Below are positions 8,295 to 17,509 of a DNA stretch of 40,625 bases, one piece after another. The stretch's first letter is position 1. Each line of letters begins with the position of its first letter. The translations under genes were made by a program, and so were the position numbers. This DNA comes from a virus, in IMG/VR virus record IMGVR_UViG_3300023108_000060, positions 1-40,625 of that record; one strand, given 5' to 3'. The notes under the pieces were generated by a model. It saw nothing but the letters and a program-made list of their open reading frames with translations, ran no database searches and was not told the origin of the DNA.

Positions 8295-11200
8295 TTAGTC
8301 TCCAAGTACGTTGTCATATAGTCCAGTAAAGAACTTACCAAGTTTGTCTGCATATTTACCAAGTTTACCATATTCCATCTCTAATAGACTAGGTAACTCC
8401 TCACGTGGTATCTGCTTTACATCTTTTAATCTACGTATGCGTAAGTCTTTACTACCGATACCATAAGACGATACCTTAACTTTATCACCAGTATTACCAC
8501 CAATGTAATAAAGTTCACCATCTTTAGCTTCTACGACAATACCTACGTGACCAAAGGATGTTAGCTTCTTACCCTTTTGCTTAAAGTACTTAGCTTTATC
8601 TTCTTTGCTATGTACAGCTACCATGACATCACCAGCTTTAACATCTGAGATATCTACAGCTTCACCTATGTTTAGATAGGATTTAGCCCTAGTCTGGTCA
8701 AACCTGTCTTTACCACCTATAGCCTTTTGTACGTCAATACCAGAATCAGCAAGTACTTGGGCTAAGAAAGCAGCACACCACGCATTAGTAGTGGCTAACT
8801 CATAAGCAGATTTATCAGGTGCAAACTCACCACCTACAGCATTGTCAAAGAAACCCTTGACAGCTTGAGAACCGTTCTTACTACTTTCAGAAATACCCAT
8901 GTATTTCATAGCAGCAGTTACAGGGTCAGGAGATGTAGCCACTGCTACAACACCCTCTGCGTCTGGCTTATCACCTACTTTCATAGGTGTTAGCGTAGCG
9001 GCTTGTGCTTCAGGAATTATAGAATTAAACATACCTTGTGCTGTTTCAGCAACATCTGCTGCCATACCTTCAGCCATTCTCATAGCCCTGTCAGCCGTCT
9101 GTGTAGCCCACTTAGTAGCTGTTACAGCACCGTCCTCTGCTACATTGTATAGCATATTGAACTTAGCTTTAGCAAGTGCGGCAGCTTGTTCAGCCGAACC
9201 TTCTGCGTACTGTCCAGCTTCTTTAATAGCTTCCATAAACTTAGGCCACTCACGTGCCACGTTCTCTTTACCTAGTTGATATGCCATACTGATAGCTGAT
9301 ACCTGAGAGGATTGCGGCAGGTTTTTGAAACCTTCTACAGTTTCATCCCACCAGTTCTCTAGCTTAGATACCTTTAAGTCTAGTACAGATTTAGCCTCTT
9401 CTTCAGTGACGTTATTGATATCCTTGATTAGGGCTTTTTCATCTGCCTCAAGGCTTTCTATTTGAAAACCATAACCCACAGATTGTTTACCCATGTCATC
9501 GTATGGTGTAGCTTCAAAGCCCTCTTCAGCTATTAGTGTAGATGCGGCAGCACTACTAATAGGATTAAGGGTATCTAAAACATCAGATATAGGCATACCT
9601 TCTATAGGTCTAGCTACTTCACCAGTACCACTTCCAAATAAATCTTTAGCTGCATCTAATATAGCATTAGTAGCCTGTTGTGGAAGCGATAAGTATGCTT
9701 CATCAGCATCAGTAGAGAATGTAATATCACCTGTTTCTTTATCAATGTTAAAGATTGGTGGGTTCTCTACAAACCATTGTCCAAGACTATCTAGTACACC
9801 GCCCAAATCAGATAGTACAGGTACACCTTCTACACCTTTACCACCTAGTAGGTACTGAGGAATAGTTAAGTCTTGTTGTAACTGACCTTCAATAGCAGCA
9901 CCAGAAGTAGACATTGTATTAATGTCAGGTGTTATAGCTGTTGATACGTCATCAGGAGCAATTAGATTAGCTATGATATTATTTAGCTGCTGTCTATCAG
10001 ATAACAAGGTAACCTTGTCCAACTTACCAGTAATAATACCAATGTCTGTTACCTGCCAATCTTGCTTTCTAAACGCACGAATAACTGCGTTCTTAGGATT
10101 AGTGGGGTCAGGTTGTACCTGCAACACAAAATCCTTTGCTCCAAACTTTTCAAGCATAAATCTTTTTACTTGTGGAGAGGAAGCTAGGGCTTGATTATAC
10201 TCAGTCACAATACCTGCAACATCTAATGCTTTATCCATACCTGTGTTTAAATCTTTGAAAGCGTATGGAGTACCATCACTTGATGTAGGTATTTGATAAT
10301 CTGCTTTAACGATGTTAGCAGCTTTCTGTATTAACTCTTCCTGTGTACCACGTTCACCTAATATAGACAAAGCTTCATAGGCTTTGATTACAGCGTTTTC
10401 AACATCCACAGTATTGTAGGTTTCAGATAAGTCAGTACCAAACACATCAGCAAAGATACCTGCTTGTAATTTGTCTGTAACCTCTGACCTCGCTTTAGCA
10501 TCAATTCTGACTAGCCTGTCCTCATCAAGACCCTGTATTTGCATAGCTGCGTTACCAAAGTCTTGTACTGTTAGTACACCTGTCTGCGTCATCATCTCTT
10601 CCTCGTACTGAGGAATTTCAATAGTACCTACATCGGCTTGGTCATAGACTTTAAATGCAAGTAAATCATAACGCATTTTCTGGTCATCAGTTAAGTCCAT
10701 CTTGATGCCAGAGTTCTTCATCATAAGATACATCTGCAAGCCCTGCTGGACTTTTTCAAATCCTTGAGGACTAGAAGGGTCTCCTGAAACAAGAAGAGTA
10801 GCACCATCATTCACAAAGTTCATAAACCTTGTTGGGGTTATCCCAGCATCCCTGAACATATCCAACTGTCCACCAAGACCTAGACCCTGTTCTTTTGCTA
10901 GTGCAAACAAAGCATCTTCTTTTTCTTTAGCAGTATACTTTACAGTTGTACCATCTTTTTTAGTGTACCCAGCATCAGTTAGTACGCTACCTTTCCTTGT
11001 TAATCTAAACTGTTCAACAGCACTAACCAAACCCGAAGCTTTAGCATTAGCATTAAACTGTGTCACAGCCAATGCTGCTTGCTTAGTAGTGATATCATCC
11101 GATTGCTGTGTGTAACGTGACTTACCTAGTTGGTTTTTAGAGTAAGTAGGGTCTTGTAGATACTGAGTAAGTGCAGAGTTAGGATTAGAATCTTTTAACT

Positions 11201-11885
11201 TATGCGCTATATCCACAAGAAAATCGTTTACCTTGTTATCATTAACTGCAAAGTAATCGTTATTTACCTGATGAAAACCTGTAAATAACTCTGCAATCTC
11301 TTGTTTAGCTTCATCTGCTGTTAGTAGTCCAGCAGCATACTGTGTATTAATATCACGTACAGTATCGCCAAAACCTTCTAATAGTGTGTTCTGTGTGTGT
11401 ACATACTTAGCAGGGCGAAAGGTCTCACCCATGAATGTTTCAAGACCTAATTCAACAGTCTGGTCAAAGATTTGAATAATATCATTATCTACACCGGATT
11501 GTGTTAGGGTGTCAATGTATTCGTCTTTCTGTCCCCTGATACCATCATATACAGCATTTTGGTCTTGTGCTAAATAGTTCTGTTCGTTCTTAGTATAATC
11601 AAGCGCAAGGTCTCCCATAAACTTCTTAGCTTGAAGTTTTACCTGAAACTCTTTGTTAGCCTGAATACCATCAGCAATTTCTTTTTCTTTTTTAAGTCTA
11701 TCTACCTTACGCTGTTCTGCCTGTATTTCAATAGCAGGTGTTATAGCTGTAAGAAACTGCGATAGTTCGCTAGGTTGTGTAGTTGTAGCGGCCTGTCTTA
11801 CAAAGGTATCAACAGGACGAGCCGCTGGCCTAACATCAGCCTGAGTAGGGGCTTGAAACTGTCTTACTTGTGGTCTTTGTGCCAT
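8295..11885 (-). CDS. gp15-like internal virion protein fused to GH24 lysozyme and CHAP/NlpC-type domain (1196 aa)
   Basis: Residues 1-760 are a mostly helical, charged sequence in the position of T7 gp15 (747 aa), an ejected core protein. A GH24 muramidase-like domain follows: E787, eight residues, D796, five residues, S802, then VGYGF, matching the Glu-8-Asp-5-Thr pattern with Ser replacing Thr. At about 990-1155 is a cysteine hydrolase domain of the TIGR02594 / CHAP-NlpC kind: C1037 in NAWCAAFLAQ, H1113 in FGHVGIVVE, N1131 in IGGNTGD. Two different cell-wall-cutting domains on one ejected protein would open peptidoglycan during DNA entry. That role is inferred. Gaps to neighbouring genes are only a few bases. 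Confidence 0.85.
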   Translation of the reverse strand: MAQRPQVRQFQAPTQADVRPAARPVDTFVRQAATTTQPSELSQFLTAITPAIEIQAEQRKVDRLKKEKEIADGIQANKEFQVKLQAKKFMGDLALDYTKNEQNYLAQDQNAVYDGIRGQKDEYIDTLTQSGVDNDIIQIFDQTVELGLETFMGETFRPAKYVHTQNTLLEGFGDTVRDINTQYAAGLLTADEAKQEIAELFTGFHQVNNDYFAVNDNKVNDFLVDIAHKLKDSNPNSALTQYLQDPTYSKNQLGKSRYTQQSDDITTKQAALAVTQFNANAKASGLVSAVEQFRLTRKGSVLTDAGYTKKDGTTVKYTAKEKEDALFALAKEQGLGLGGQLDMFRDAGITPTRFMNFVNDGATLLVSGDPSSPQGFEKVQQGLQMYLMMKNSGIKMDLTDDQKMRYDLLAFKVYDQADVGTIEIPQYEEEMMTQTGVLTVQDFGNAAMQIQGLDEDRLVRIDAKARSEVTDKLQAGIFADVFGTDLSETYNTVDVENAVIKAYEALSILGERGTQEELIQKAANIVKADYQIPTSSDGTPYAFKDLNTGMDKALDVAGIVTEYNQALASSPQVKRFMLEKFGAKDFVLQVQPDPTNPKNAVIRAFRKQDWQVTDIGIITGKLDKVTLLSDRQQLNNIIANLIAPDDVSTAITPDINTMSTSGAAIEGQLQQDLTIPQYLLGGKGVEGVPVLSDLGGVLDSLGQWFVENPPIFNIDKETGDITFSTDADEAYLSLPQQATNAILDAAKDLFGSGTGEVARPIEGMPISDVLDTLNPISSAAASTLIAEEGFEATPYDDMGKQSVGYGFQIESLEADEKALIKDINNVTEEEAKSVLDLKVSKLENWWDETVEGFKNLPQSSQVSAISMAYQLGKENVAREWPKFMEAIKEAGQYAEGSAEQAAALAKAKFNMLYNVAEDGAVTATKWATQTADRAMRMAEGMAADVAETAQGMFNSIIPEAQAATLTPMKVGDKPDAEGVVAVATSPDPVTAAMKYMGISESSKNGSQAVKGFFDNAVGGEFAPDKSAYELATTNAWCAAFLAQVLADSGIDVQKAIGGKDRFDQTRAKSYLNIGEAVDISDVKAGDVMVAVHSKEDKAKYFKQKGKKLTSFGHVGIVVEAKDGELYYIGGNTGDKVKVSSYGIGSKDLRIRRLKDVKQIPREELPSLLEMEYGKLGKYADKLGKFFTGLYDNVLGD

Positions 11886-11894
11886 GTCTACCTC

Positions 11895-12518
11895 TTAAAA
11901 GTCTAAGTCTAACGCACCAAAATCACCCATCCAGCTACTACTATTATATCCAGTAGTTTTAGGAATGATATAATTAGGTTTTGTTTTTGCTATCGCTTGT
12001 CCAGTAAATAAGTTCTTACCTGTTATGTCAGCCTCTGCTGCATACGCACTAGCTGCTGTACCAATAGCATGAGCCATGATGTTAGGCTTCTGTCCTCTTG
12101 GCATACTATTAATGAGGTTCTTCATCTGTGTATTAACGCCAATCTTTTCATCTTCAATCTGGTCTAATACCATCTCAAGATTGCCTGATATAACATCTTT
12201 AGCACGTAGCTTACGAGCCTCTACATTACTTGCTTTTAGTTCTTCAGTTTGACCTGCTAAACCTGATTCACCAGATACTACTACTCTTGATTCAGCCTCT
12301 TGCATAGCCTGTATCTGTAACTCAAACTTTCTACCTGCGGCAGCTTCAGCTTCTTGTATGGCTCTTTTATTTAATGATTGTATAGAGGCGTCTCTTGATT
12401 GAGCAGCTTGCTGACGATTACGCTGATAAGCAATCTCAGTGTCTCTGGCTGCTCTACTAGCATCCAAAAACTTAGCAGCACCTTGACCAATCATTAATAA
12501 GGTATATGGGTCAGCCAT
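11895..12518 (-). CDS. Internal virion protein, T7 gp14-like (207 aa)
   Basis: Size (T7 gp14 is 196 aa), position between gp13- and gp15-like genes, and composition fit internal core protein B, which T7 ejects into the outer membrane. The N-terminus YTLLMIGQGAAKFLDA is hydrophobic, followed by a long Gln/Ala/Glu-rich helix (about 20-120) likely to form a coiled coil. The C-terminal part is Gly/Ser/Asn-rich. Start ATG overlaps the end of the upstream gene by 8 bases, consistent with coupled translation. Confidence 0.8.
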   Translation of the reverse strand: MADPYTLLMIGQGAAKFLDASRAARDTEIAYQRNRQQAAQSRDASIQSLNKRAIQEAEAAAGRKFELQIQAMQEAESRVVVSGESGLAGQTEELKASNVEARKLRAKDVISGNLEMVLDQIEDEKIGVNTQMKNLINSMPRGQKPNIMAHAIGTAASAYAAEADITGKNLFTGQAIAKTKPNYIIPKTTGYNSSSWMGDFGALDLDF

Positions 12519-12963
12519 TGTCTATCCTCACAAATTCTAAAAAGGGTTTATTACCTACACCCCATGTTTCATGTCGTTTAATAAATGTGAAGCCGACAAA
12601 GCATAGCCAATCAATAGCTACCTGATAGTCTGCATCAACAGCGTTAGTTAGTAGGGGGTACTTCTTGTTTATCTCTCTTACCCACTTACGTGAGCCACGT
12701 AGGAAGGGTACTGTAACCTTAGTTATAGGTGGGGCTGTAAGAAGCCATACAACTCCCTCATCACCCACACCATACATACCTGCAATCTCGTTGGTATCCT
12801 TTACAAGGAATGTCCAACATTCGTCAGAGTGGTCAAAGCCTAGCTGTAATGCTATCTCAGGGCTACCATGTGAGGCTGTAACCTCTGCTGCGTCTTCTGG
12901 TCTAAGGTTATCCTTTAACCAATCCACGTCAGCTTGGACACTTCTCCTCACACGTGCTTGCAT
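12511..12963 (-). CDS. gp13-like virion assembly protein with GNAT-like sequence (150 aa)
   Basis: I choose ATG at 12963 (MQARVRRSVQADVDWLKDN). AAGGAG stands 6 bases upstream and the start overlaps the stop of the tail tube B gene as TAATG. T7 gp13 (138 aa) has the same place and a similar run: an N-terminal region, a central CWTFLVKDTNEIAGMYGV strand pair and a C-terminal VGFTFIKRHETWG like the end of acetyltransferase folds. An acetyltransferase-like fold recruited for virion assembly is known for this group. No enzymatic role is claimed. Confidence 0.78.
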   Translation of the reverse strand: MQARVRRSVQADVDWLKDNLRPEDAAEVTASHGSPEIALQLGFDHSDECWTFLVKDTNEIAGMYGVGDEGVVWLLTAPPITKVTVPFLRGSRKWVREINKKYPLLTNAVDADYQVAIDWLCFVGFTFIKRHETWGVGNKPFLEFVRIDNG

Positions 12964-15302
12964 TACATTCTCCTTGAACGTAGTACGTAGAAGCCTTCCC
13001 ACTCTGCGCTTTGAAAAGCAGCAGGTAAGTGGCTATCACTCTCTATTATTATATTGGTTTCCCCAGCGTGTCCAACCACACCAAATCTATATGTACCGCT
13101 ATCAATAGCAGCCTTATTAAGTATGTTAGCTGCACCACCTACGATACGACCTGTAAAGGTACGTGTATAAGTATTACGCTTTAGTGGTTCAATCTTTACT
13201 TTGAAGAAACCTGTTTTATCGTACACCACTGCGTAGTTACGTATATGTAGTACAGCAGTAGTAATCGGTTTGTTGTCTTGTTTCAGTACAGGTTCAGAGA
13301 ACTGGTACTTAAATGTAAAAGGAATACCAGCAAACACTACCTCACCAGCAGATAGCTTACCTGCTACAGATGATAGGGGTATGATGCCACCATCCTCTGC
13401 TATGTATATCGTACTGCTATCTGTATAGGGTACAGTAGTCAACCCTGAGGTCTCAAGTCTTACACGTCTATCTAAGTGAATAGAGAACGCACCGTCTGTA
13501 TATTCAGTAGCTTCATCCACTGATAGATTAATACGCTCTAGGAATAGGTTAGTACCTCGTTTAATAAGCATATAGATATCTGCTCTATTAAATGATACAC
13601 CTATGACATCTCCATCAAATACCCAACGTGACCACGAAGCCTGTAGCTTCTCTCTGCCCTGCCAGTAGTATCTGTACACATAGAAAGCCTGTGCGTCATT
13701 ACTAGACTGTACAATTAACATATCCTCATTAGAGGATGCTTCTATGTTAGTTATCTCACCATCAATGTACTCAGGTACGTGCGAGGTAATCTCACTAGCA
13801 TCGTTAGTATCTGTATCGCTATCTACAAAGTACTCCCACATACCCGACCAAGCACCACGCTTAGAGGCGAAGTACACATACTTACCAGACTGTGCTGGTT
13901 TAGCACGTAGGGATGCCTCAAACTCTGTGGTATTAGCCACGTTCACAGTCTCAGGGGTAAGTACAGGGTCACCTGTTAGCTTGAACTGTGTAAGGTCTGA
14001 GAAGAGCAACAATGCCTCGTTAAATGGTACAGCGTGTTTAAGTATGCTAACCTTGTTTGAGGATACCGCAACATCAATAGGGTCACTATCTACAATAGTT
14101 AGTGCTGACTTGCGGAAGAAGTCAAAGTCTACGAACTCACCAGCCCTAGAGAAGATAACATTCTCATCAGCTAGTAGTCCCAGCCTGTTACGATGGAAGA
14201 AGATATCAGCTAACTTAAAGCCTACGAAGGAAGGGAAGGGGTTAGTAGTATCACTACCCACACGTCTGTCCTCATAGGATTGTACGTCAAATGTAAAGTT
14301 AGCACTAACATCTTTTACCAGCTTATGTGGCATAGTACTTGCGTCTAAGTCAATAACGATATTAGGTTCTACAGTCTCTTTCCATACACCATTGTCAAAC
14401 TTAACGTAGTAATCGTCCTGTGCTTTCTGATTGTCACCAGCTACCTCAATAACAAAGTCATTGGGTGCTTCTATCGGAAGCTTTTTGAAGTCAGGAGTAG
14501 TATCTTTGAATACAAGTAAGTGGTCACCACCATGCGAATCGCCTACAACTACTTGGAAGTCTGTGGTATCAGTAGATTGAATATGCAGCACTGAGCCATA
14601 GCGTGTAATGGTAAGACCAGTTACAGCAGAAGCGTTAGTAATGTTATCATAGTACGTAGTACTTACGCCTGTGGCTGAGAACGTGTCTAGGTTCTCTGCA
14701 ATAATATCTGTAGATGCTCCACGCTCTGCGTTCTGTGTAAGGGTTGTACTACTCTGTGTAGAGGATTTAGTAGCAAACTCTACTGTACTAGTACTAGCAC
14801 CCTTAGTTAAAGTTAGCCTGTACGTAGAAGAATAGTCAGCCTGTTTAACAAACACCAAAGCTTCTGGGTTACGTGCAGGGGATGTTGTACTACCTTGAGC
14901 AACTGTTACATTCTTATTAACAATAAAGGTATTATCTGCGATAGATACAGCAGCAAGTTCTTGGCTAGGGTCAGTCAATCCAGTAAGGTACGAGGGAGCG
15001 TTATTAGTGATAGTACGCGATGTACCATCCTTATCAAATACACGTATCGTACCAGCAGTGTCAATCACTAGCGAGTAAAACTCGTTCTCATCTCTGCGAA
15101 TAGTATGAATAAAAGCTTTGTCTAAGTTTGATATAGTTCCTAAGTCAGCCACGTGCTGAGTGCTAGGACGCTTTGACAAGCCTGATACCACACTAGACAG
15201 ACCATTCTCTTGTAGTTCAGCCTGTGTATTAAGGCGAAGAGATGGTGGCTGCTGAGATACCCCATTGATTAGGTTGGGGATAGATTGACTGATGAGTGCC
15301 AT
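12963..15302 (-). CDS. Tail tubular protein B, T7 gp12-like (779 aa)
   Basis: Length (T7 gp12 is 794 aa), position after tail tube A and the start ISQSIPNLINGVSQQPPSLR, the hallmark beginning of T7-type tail nozzle proteins, make this assignment firm. The protein forms the tail nozzle below the gp11 ring. Further visible family stretches are FFHRNRLGLLADENVIFSRA near residue 365 and the SALTIVDSDPIDVAVSS segment. The ATG overlaps the stop of the upstream gene as TAATG. Confidence 0.93.
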   Translation of the reverse strand: MALISQSIPNLINGVSQQPPSLRLNTQAELQENGLSSVVSGLSKRPSTQHVADLGTISNLDKAFIHTIRRDENEFYSLVIDTAGTIRVFDKDGTSRTITNNAPSYLTGLTDPSQELAAVSIADNTFIVNKNVTVAQGSTTSPARNPEALVFVKQADYSSTYRLTLTKGASTSTVEFATKSSTQSSTTLTQNAERGASTDIIAENLDTFSATGVSTTYYDNITNASAVTGLTITRYGSVLHIQSTDTTDFQVVVGDSHGGDHLLVFKDTTPDFKKLPIEAPNDFVIEVAGDNQKAQDDYYVKFDNGVWKETVEPNIVIDLDASTMPHKLVKDVSANFTFDVQSYEDRRVGSDTTNPFPSFVGFKLADIFFHRNRLGLLADENVIFSRAGEFVDFDFFRKSALTIVDSDPIDVAVSSNKVSILKHAVPFNEALLLFSDLTQFKLTGDPVLTPETVNVANTTEFEASLRAKPAQSGKYVYFASKRGAWSGMWEYFVDSDTDTNDASEITSHVPEYIDGEITNIEASSNEDMLIVQSSNDAQAFYVYRYYWQGREKLQASWSRWVFDGDVIGVSFNRADIYMLIKRGTNLFLERINLSVDEATEYTDGAFSIHLDRRVRLETSGLTTVPYTDSSTIYIAEDGGIIPLSSVAGKLSAGEVVFAGIPFTFKYQFSEPVLKQDNKPITTAVLHIRNYAVVYDKTGFFKVKIEPLKRNTYTRTFTGRIVGGAANILNKAAIDSGTYRFGVVGHAGETNIIIESDSHLPAAFQSAEWEGFYVLRSRRM

Positions 15303-15886
15303 TAGAAAGTTCTCCTACCCTGCCTATCTATTATACTAAAGGTATCATAGTTATCAAATATGTTATGGTCATCCGCAGCTTTGTCAAACTCTTTCAGTTC
15401 AAACATCGCACGTTCTTCATCTCTAATCTGGAAATCATGTAGAGTATTAGACCCTACAATACGGTCTTGGAATATTCTGGTTGCCCTGAGTGTAATGTAT
15501 CTCTTACATACCTCAGGCAAATCATCAAAGTTTAATTGAACTACTACATCTAACTTGGTGTTAGCACCTATGTTAAACGTGTGGTTCTTTCTGTCATACA
15601 TCTTTAAGCCACGCTGAACTAAGTCAGGGCTGTTTGCCTCTAATGTAGCGTCTGCACGTAGGATATCAGTACCTAGTACTATCTCACCACTAGAGTTCTG
15701 AGCGTATGATTTATTTAATTCTGTGTTAAAGTGCCAGCCCATTGACTGCACTTCTCTGTCTACAGTGTTAAGTATAGTCTCTGCTATTTCGGCCTCAACC
15801 AAACCAGAGGAAAGGCTGTTGACAGGTGCTTCACCTATCGCAGAGAGCATAGTATTTACTGCATCTAGTTGGGTTGTTGTTGCCAT
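15302..15886 (-). CDS. Tail tubular protein A, T7 gp11-like (194 aa)
   Basis: Almost identical in length to T7 gp11 (196 aa) and directly upstream of gp12-like. It begins QLDAVNTMLSAIGEAPVNSL and continues with VDREVQSMGWHFNTE, both characteristic of the gatekeeper ring that joins portal and nozzle. The C-terminal half (VCKRYITLRATRIFQDRIVG) also fits the family. Translated 5 bases after the DUF6321-like gene. Confidence 0.92.
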   Translation of the reverse strand: MATTTQLDAVNTMLSAIGEAPVNSLSSGLVEAEIAETILNTVDREVQSMGWHFNTELNKSYAQNSSGEIVLGTDILRADATLEANSPDLVQRGLKMYDRKNHTFNIGANTKLDVVVQLNFDDLPEVCKRYITLRATRIFQDRIVGSNTLHDFQIRDEERAMFELKEFDKAADDHNIFDNYDTFSIIDRQGRRTF

Positions 15887-15890
15887 CTTA

Positions 15891-16142
15891 TCACCACTTT
15901 ACTTTGTTAGCCCAGTACGCTGCGCTACTCTCACCCTTTGCTATATTCTTACGATGTCTAGCCTTGAATGATGCACGTTGTTTAGCGTTTTGGTTGGTCT
16001 TAGCACCCTGTTCACCAAACCTAATTATTCTTGGGTCATCTCTTGAGCCTACTAGGACAGCATGAGACTTGGTAGGATGACTAGGCGTTCTCTTAGGTAT
16101 CTTCATACCTTTGAATGTCTCACCTGCGTGTTCTATTCCCAT
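15891..16142 (-). CDS. Small basic conserved phage protein, DUF6321-like (83 aa)
   Basis: Lys/Arg-rich protein ending KARHRKNIAKGESSAAYWAN, a C-terminus I recognise from a family seen near capsid genes of many marine phages (DUF6321, from memory). IRFGEQGAKTNQNAKQRASF precedes it. Charge suggests nucleic acid or capsid-interior binding, but function is unknown. It is the first gene after the capsid terminator, so its expression may be reduced relative to the capsid. Confidence 0.75.
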   Translation of the reverse strand: MGIEHAGETFKGMKIPKRTPSHPTKSHAVLVGSRDDPRIIRFGEQGAKTNQNAKQRASFKARHRKNIAKGESSAAYWANKVKW

Positions 16143-16156
16143 GTCTTACTCCAAAC

Positions 16157-16189
16157 AAAAAAGGAGAGAGGCACTAGTAACCTCTCCCC
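16157..16189 (-). terminator. Rho-independent terminator after the capsid gene
   Basis: On the minus strand, GGGGAGAGG, a 9-base loop and CCTCTCTCC form a 9-bp stem (one G-U pair) followed at once by TTTTTT. It starts 8 bases after the capsid stop codon. T7 has its late terminator T-phi in the same place, just after gene 10, so it likely sets capsid mRNA levels above those of the tail genes. Confidence 0.88.
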
Positions 16190-16197
16190 TCTGTTAA

Positions 16198-17316
16198 TTA
16201 GGCTTCAGACAGACCGATACAGGCTGCTGGACGCAGGACGTTATGCCCCATTGCGTACTTTGCAACCATCAGTGTGCCTTGACGATTAATCTGGTACTCA
16301 GATTCCATGCCCAAGTCAAGAAGCTTGACAGTAGCAACAGCGTCAGGAGTGAACACAAAGCCCTTGAACTTAGAAGCTTCAGCTACCATGTCACGCCCAT
16401 CTACAGCAGCAGTAGGCAAGTCATAGTGAGTTGTGCGACCTGAACCAGCAGTGTTTGCCAGTGGAGCATTGTCAGAAGTCTTACCTTCGTCAGCATCGCC
16501 AGTAGTGAAGTTCACATACAGGTTAGATACATTAGCGTGGTTAGACATAATTACAGGCATACCTGCGATTGATGGTACTGTAGCACCTGCTACTGAACCT
16601 ACGCCACCGAAGTCGCGGTTCATGTATACAAGCTTGCTACCATCGGTAACATCCAGCAGCGCATAGTACTGGTCAGGAGCAAGAACAACAGTAGCACCAT
16701 CAGTAGGTACGTTCTTTACTTCCATCTCTTTACGTGCGTCAAAGATAGCTTTAGCAATCTTAGCTGGGTCTAGTGCATCGGCAGCAGCAGTACCAATGTC
16801 CACGTTGTTAGTGAAGTCTTCTTCAGTGAAAGACTTATAGTCCTGAACGAGACCAGCAGCAGCAGTAGCGTTAGTTGACAGAGCAGCCTTAACCAGCATA
16901 CGTGCTACGTTACGGTCAGCTTCGTTAGCCAACGCAATACCAGCTTCTTTAGAGTAGATGCTGCGTACATCGTAGTGGTTGATTGCTTCATCAATGTTAG
17001 CAATAAACTGTGCAGATACCAGCAAGTCATCAATAGTGACAATGCGTTCACCTGCGCGGATTGCGCCACCAGTGATTTCATTTCCGGGAGTTAGGTACTC
17101 AGCAGATGCACGTCCTGTCATTGGGAACGATGCTGATTTACCTTTGCTAATGGTACGAGTGCGTACCTTGTCCATAAGGACTTTCTTTTCCTCAAAGGCG
17201 GTCAGGACTTCCCCAGCATACAGCTTAAGGAAGAGGTCACGAACGTCACCTGAGAGGTTATTCTGACCCTGAAAGCTTACAGTGTAAGCAGGGTTAGATG
17301 CGGCTTGGATAGCCAT
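16198..17316 (-). CDS. Major capsid protein, T7 gp10A-like (372 aa)
   Basis: Follows portal and scaffold genes and is framed by a putative promoter and a terminator, as T7 gene 10 is. Sequence FLKLYAGEVLTAFEEKKVLM near residue 30 and SASFPMTGRASAEYLTPG near residue 60 are typical of T7-type HK97-fold capsids. AKAIFDARKEMEVKNVPTDG near 190 and DQYYALLDV follow. T7 gp10A has 345 aa. ATG at 17316 has GAGG eight bases upstream. No sign of a 10A/10B frameshift extension: the terminator begins right after the stop. Confidence 0.95.
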   Translation of the reverse strand: MAIQAASNPAYTVSFQGQNNLSGDVRDLFLKLYAGEVLTAFEEKKVLMDKVRTRTISKGKSASFPMTGRASAEYLTPGNEITGGAIRAGERIVTIDDLLVSAQFIANIDEAINHYDVRSIYSKEAGIALANEADRNVARMLVKAALSTNATAAAGLVQDYKSFTEEDFTNNVDIGTAAADALDPAKIAKAIFDARKEMEVKNVPTDGATVVLAPDQYYALLDVTDGSKLVYMNRDFGGVGSVAGATVPSIAGMPVIMSNHANVSNLYVNFTTGDADEGKTSDNAPLANTAGSGRTTHYDLPTAAVDGRDMVAEASKFKGFVFTPDAVATVKLLDLGMESEYQINRQGTLMVAKYAMGHNVLRPAACIGLSEA

Positions 17317-17414
17317 AGTATCACCTCATAAATTAAAGTTAAAGTTTGTGCCTCAAATTTACTGAACTTTCTCCAGCAGATTGTCCCTCGCAAGGGGTCA
17401 GGGTTAGTCGTACC

Positions 17415-17428
17415 TAGTAACTTTGAGA
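17415..17428 (-). promoter_or_regulatory. Putative phage RNA polymerase promoter (phi10 position), variant
   Basis: Minus-strand TCTCAAAGTTACTA, followed by GGTACGAC, is a diverged copy of the motif found in four other gaps (TCTAAAGTTACATCTAGGAC behind the terminase). It lies about 100 bases before the capsid ATG in the only long gap of the virion block, where T7 has its strong phi10 promoter. The variant lacks two bases of the consensus. Confidence 0.55.
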
Positions 17429-17509
17429 TAGGGGATAGCCCCTTATAAATACACCACGTAGATGTACTTATAAGGAGAGGGGGACGAACCCCCTACTCCC
17501 ATGCAACAA
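17429..17509 (-). other. Hairpins in the scaffold-capsid gap
   Basis: The 193-base gap between scaffold and capsid holds no gene. Its upstream part has two strong GC hairpins on the minus strand: AGGGGG-TTCG-TCCCCCT at about 17477-17493 and GGGG-CTAT-CCCC at about 17431-17443, separated by two copies of TTATAAG. A third, CCCT-TGCG-AGGG, lies downstream at about 17385-17396. None is followed by a T run, so RNA processing or mRNA stability elements are more likely than terminators. Confidence 0.5.

Noticed and set aside
7298-9279. Plus-strand frames of 118-126 aa opposite the internal virion proteins
   Set aside because: Low-complexity Ala/Ser-rich translations typical of the antisense of Ala/Thr-rich genes; no starts with ribosome sites.
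16198-16260. Possible capsid 10A/10B-type frameshift extension
   Set aside because: The terminator hairpin starts 8 bases after the stop, leaving no room for a conserved extension and no slippery site was seen.
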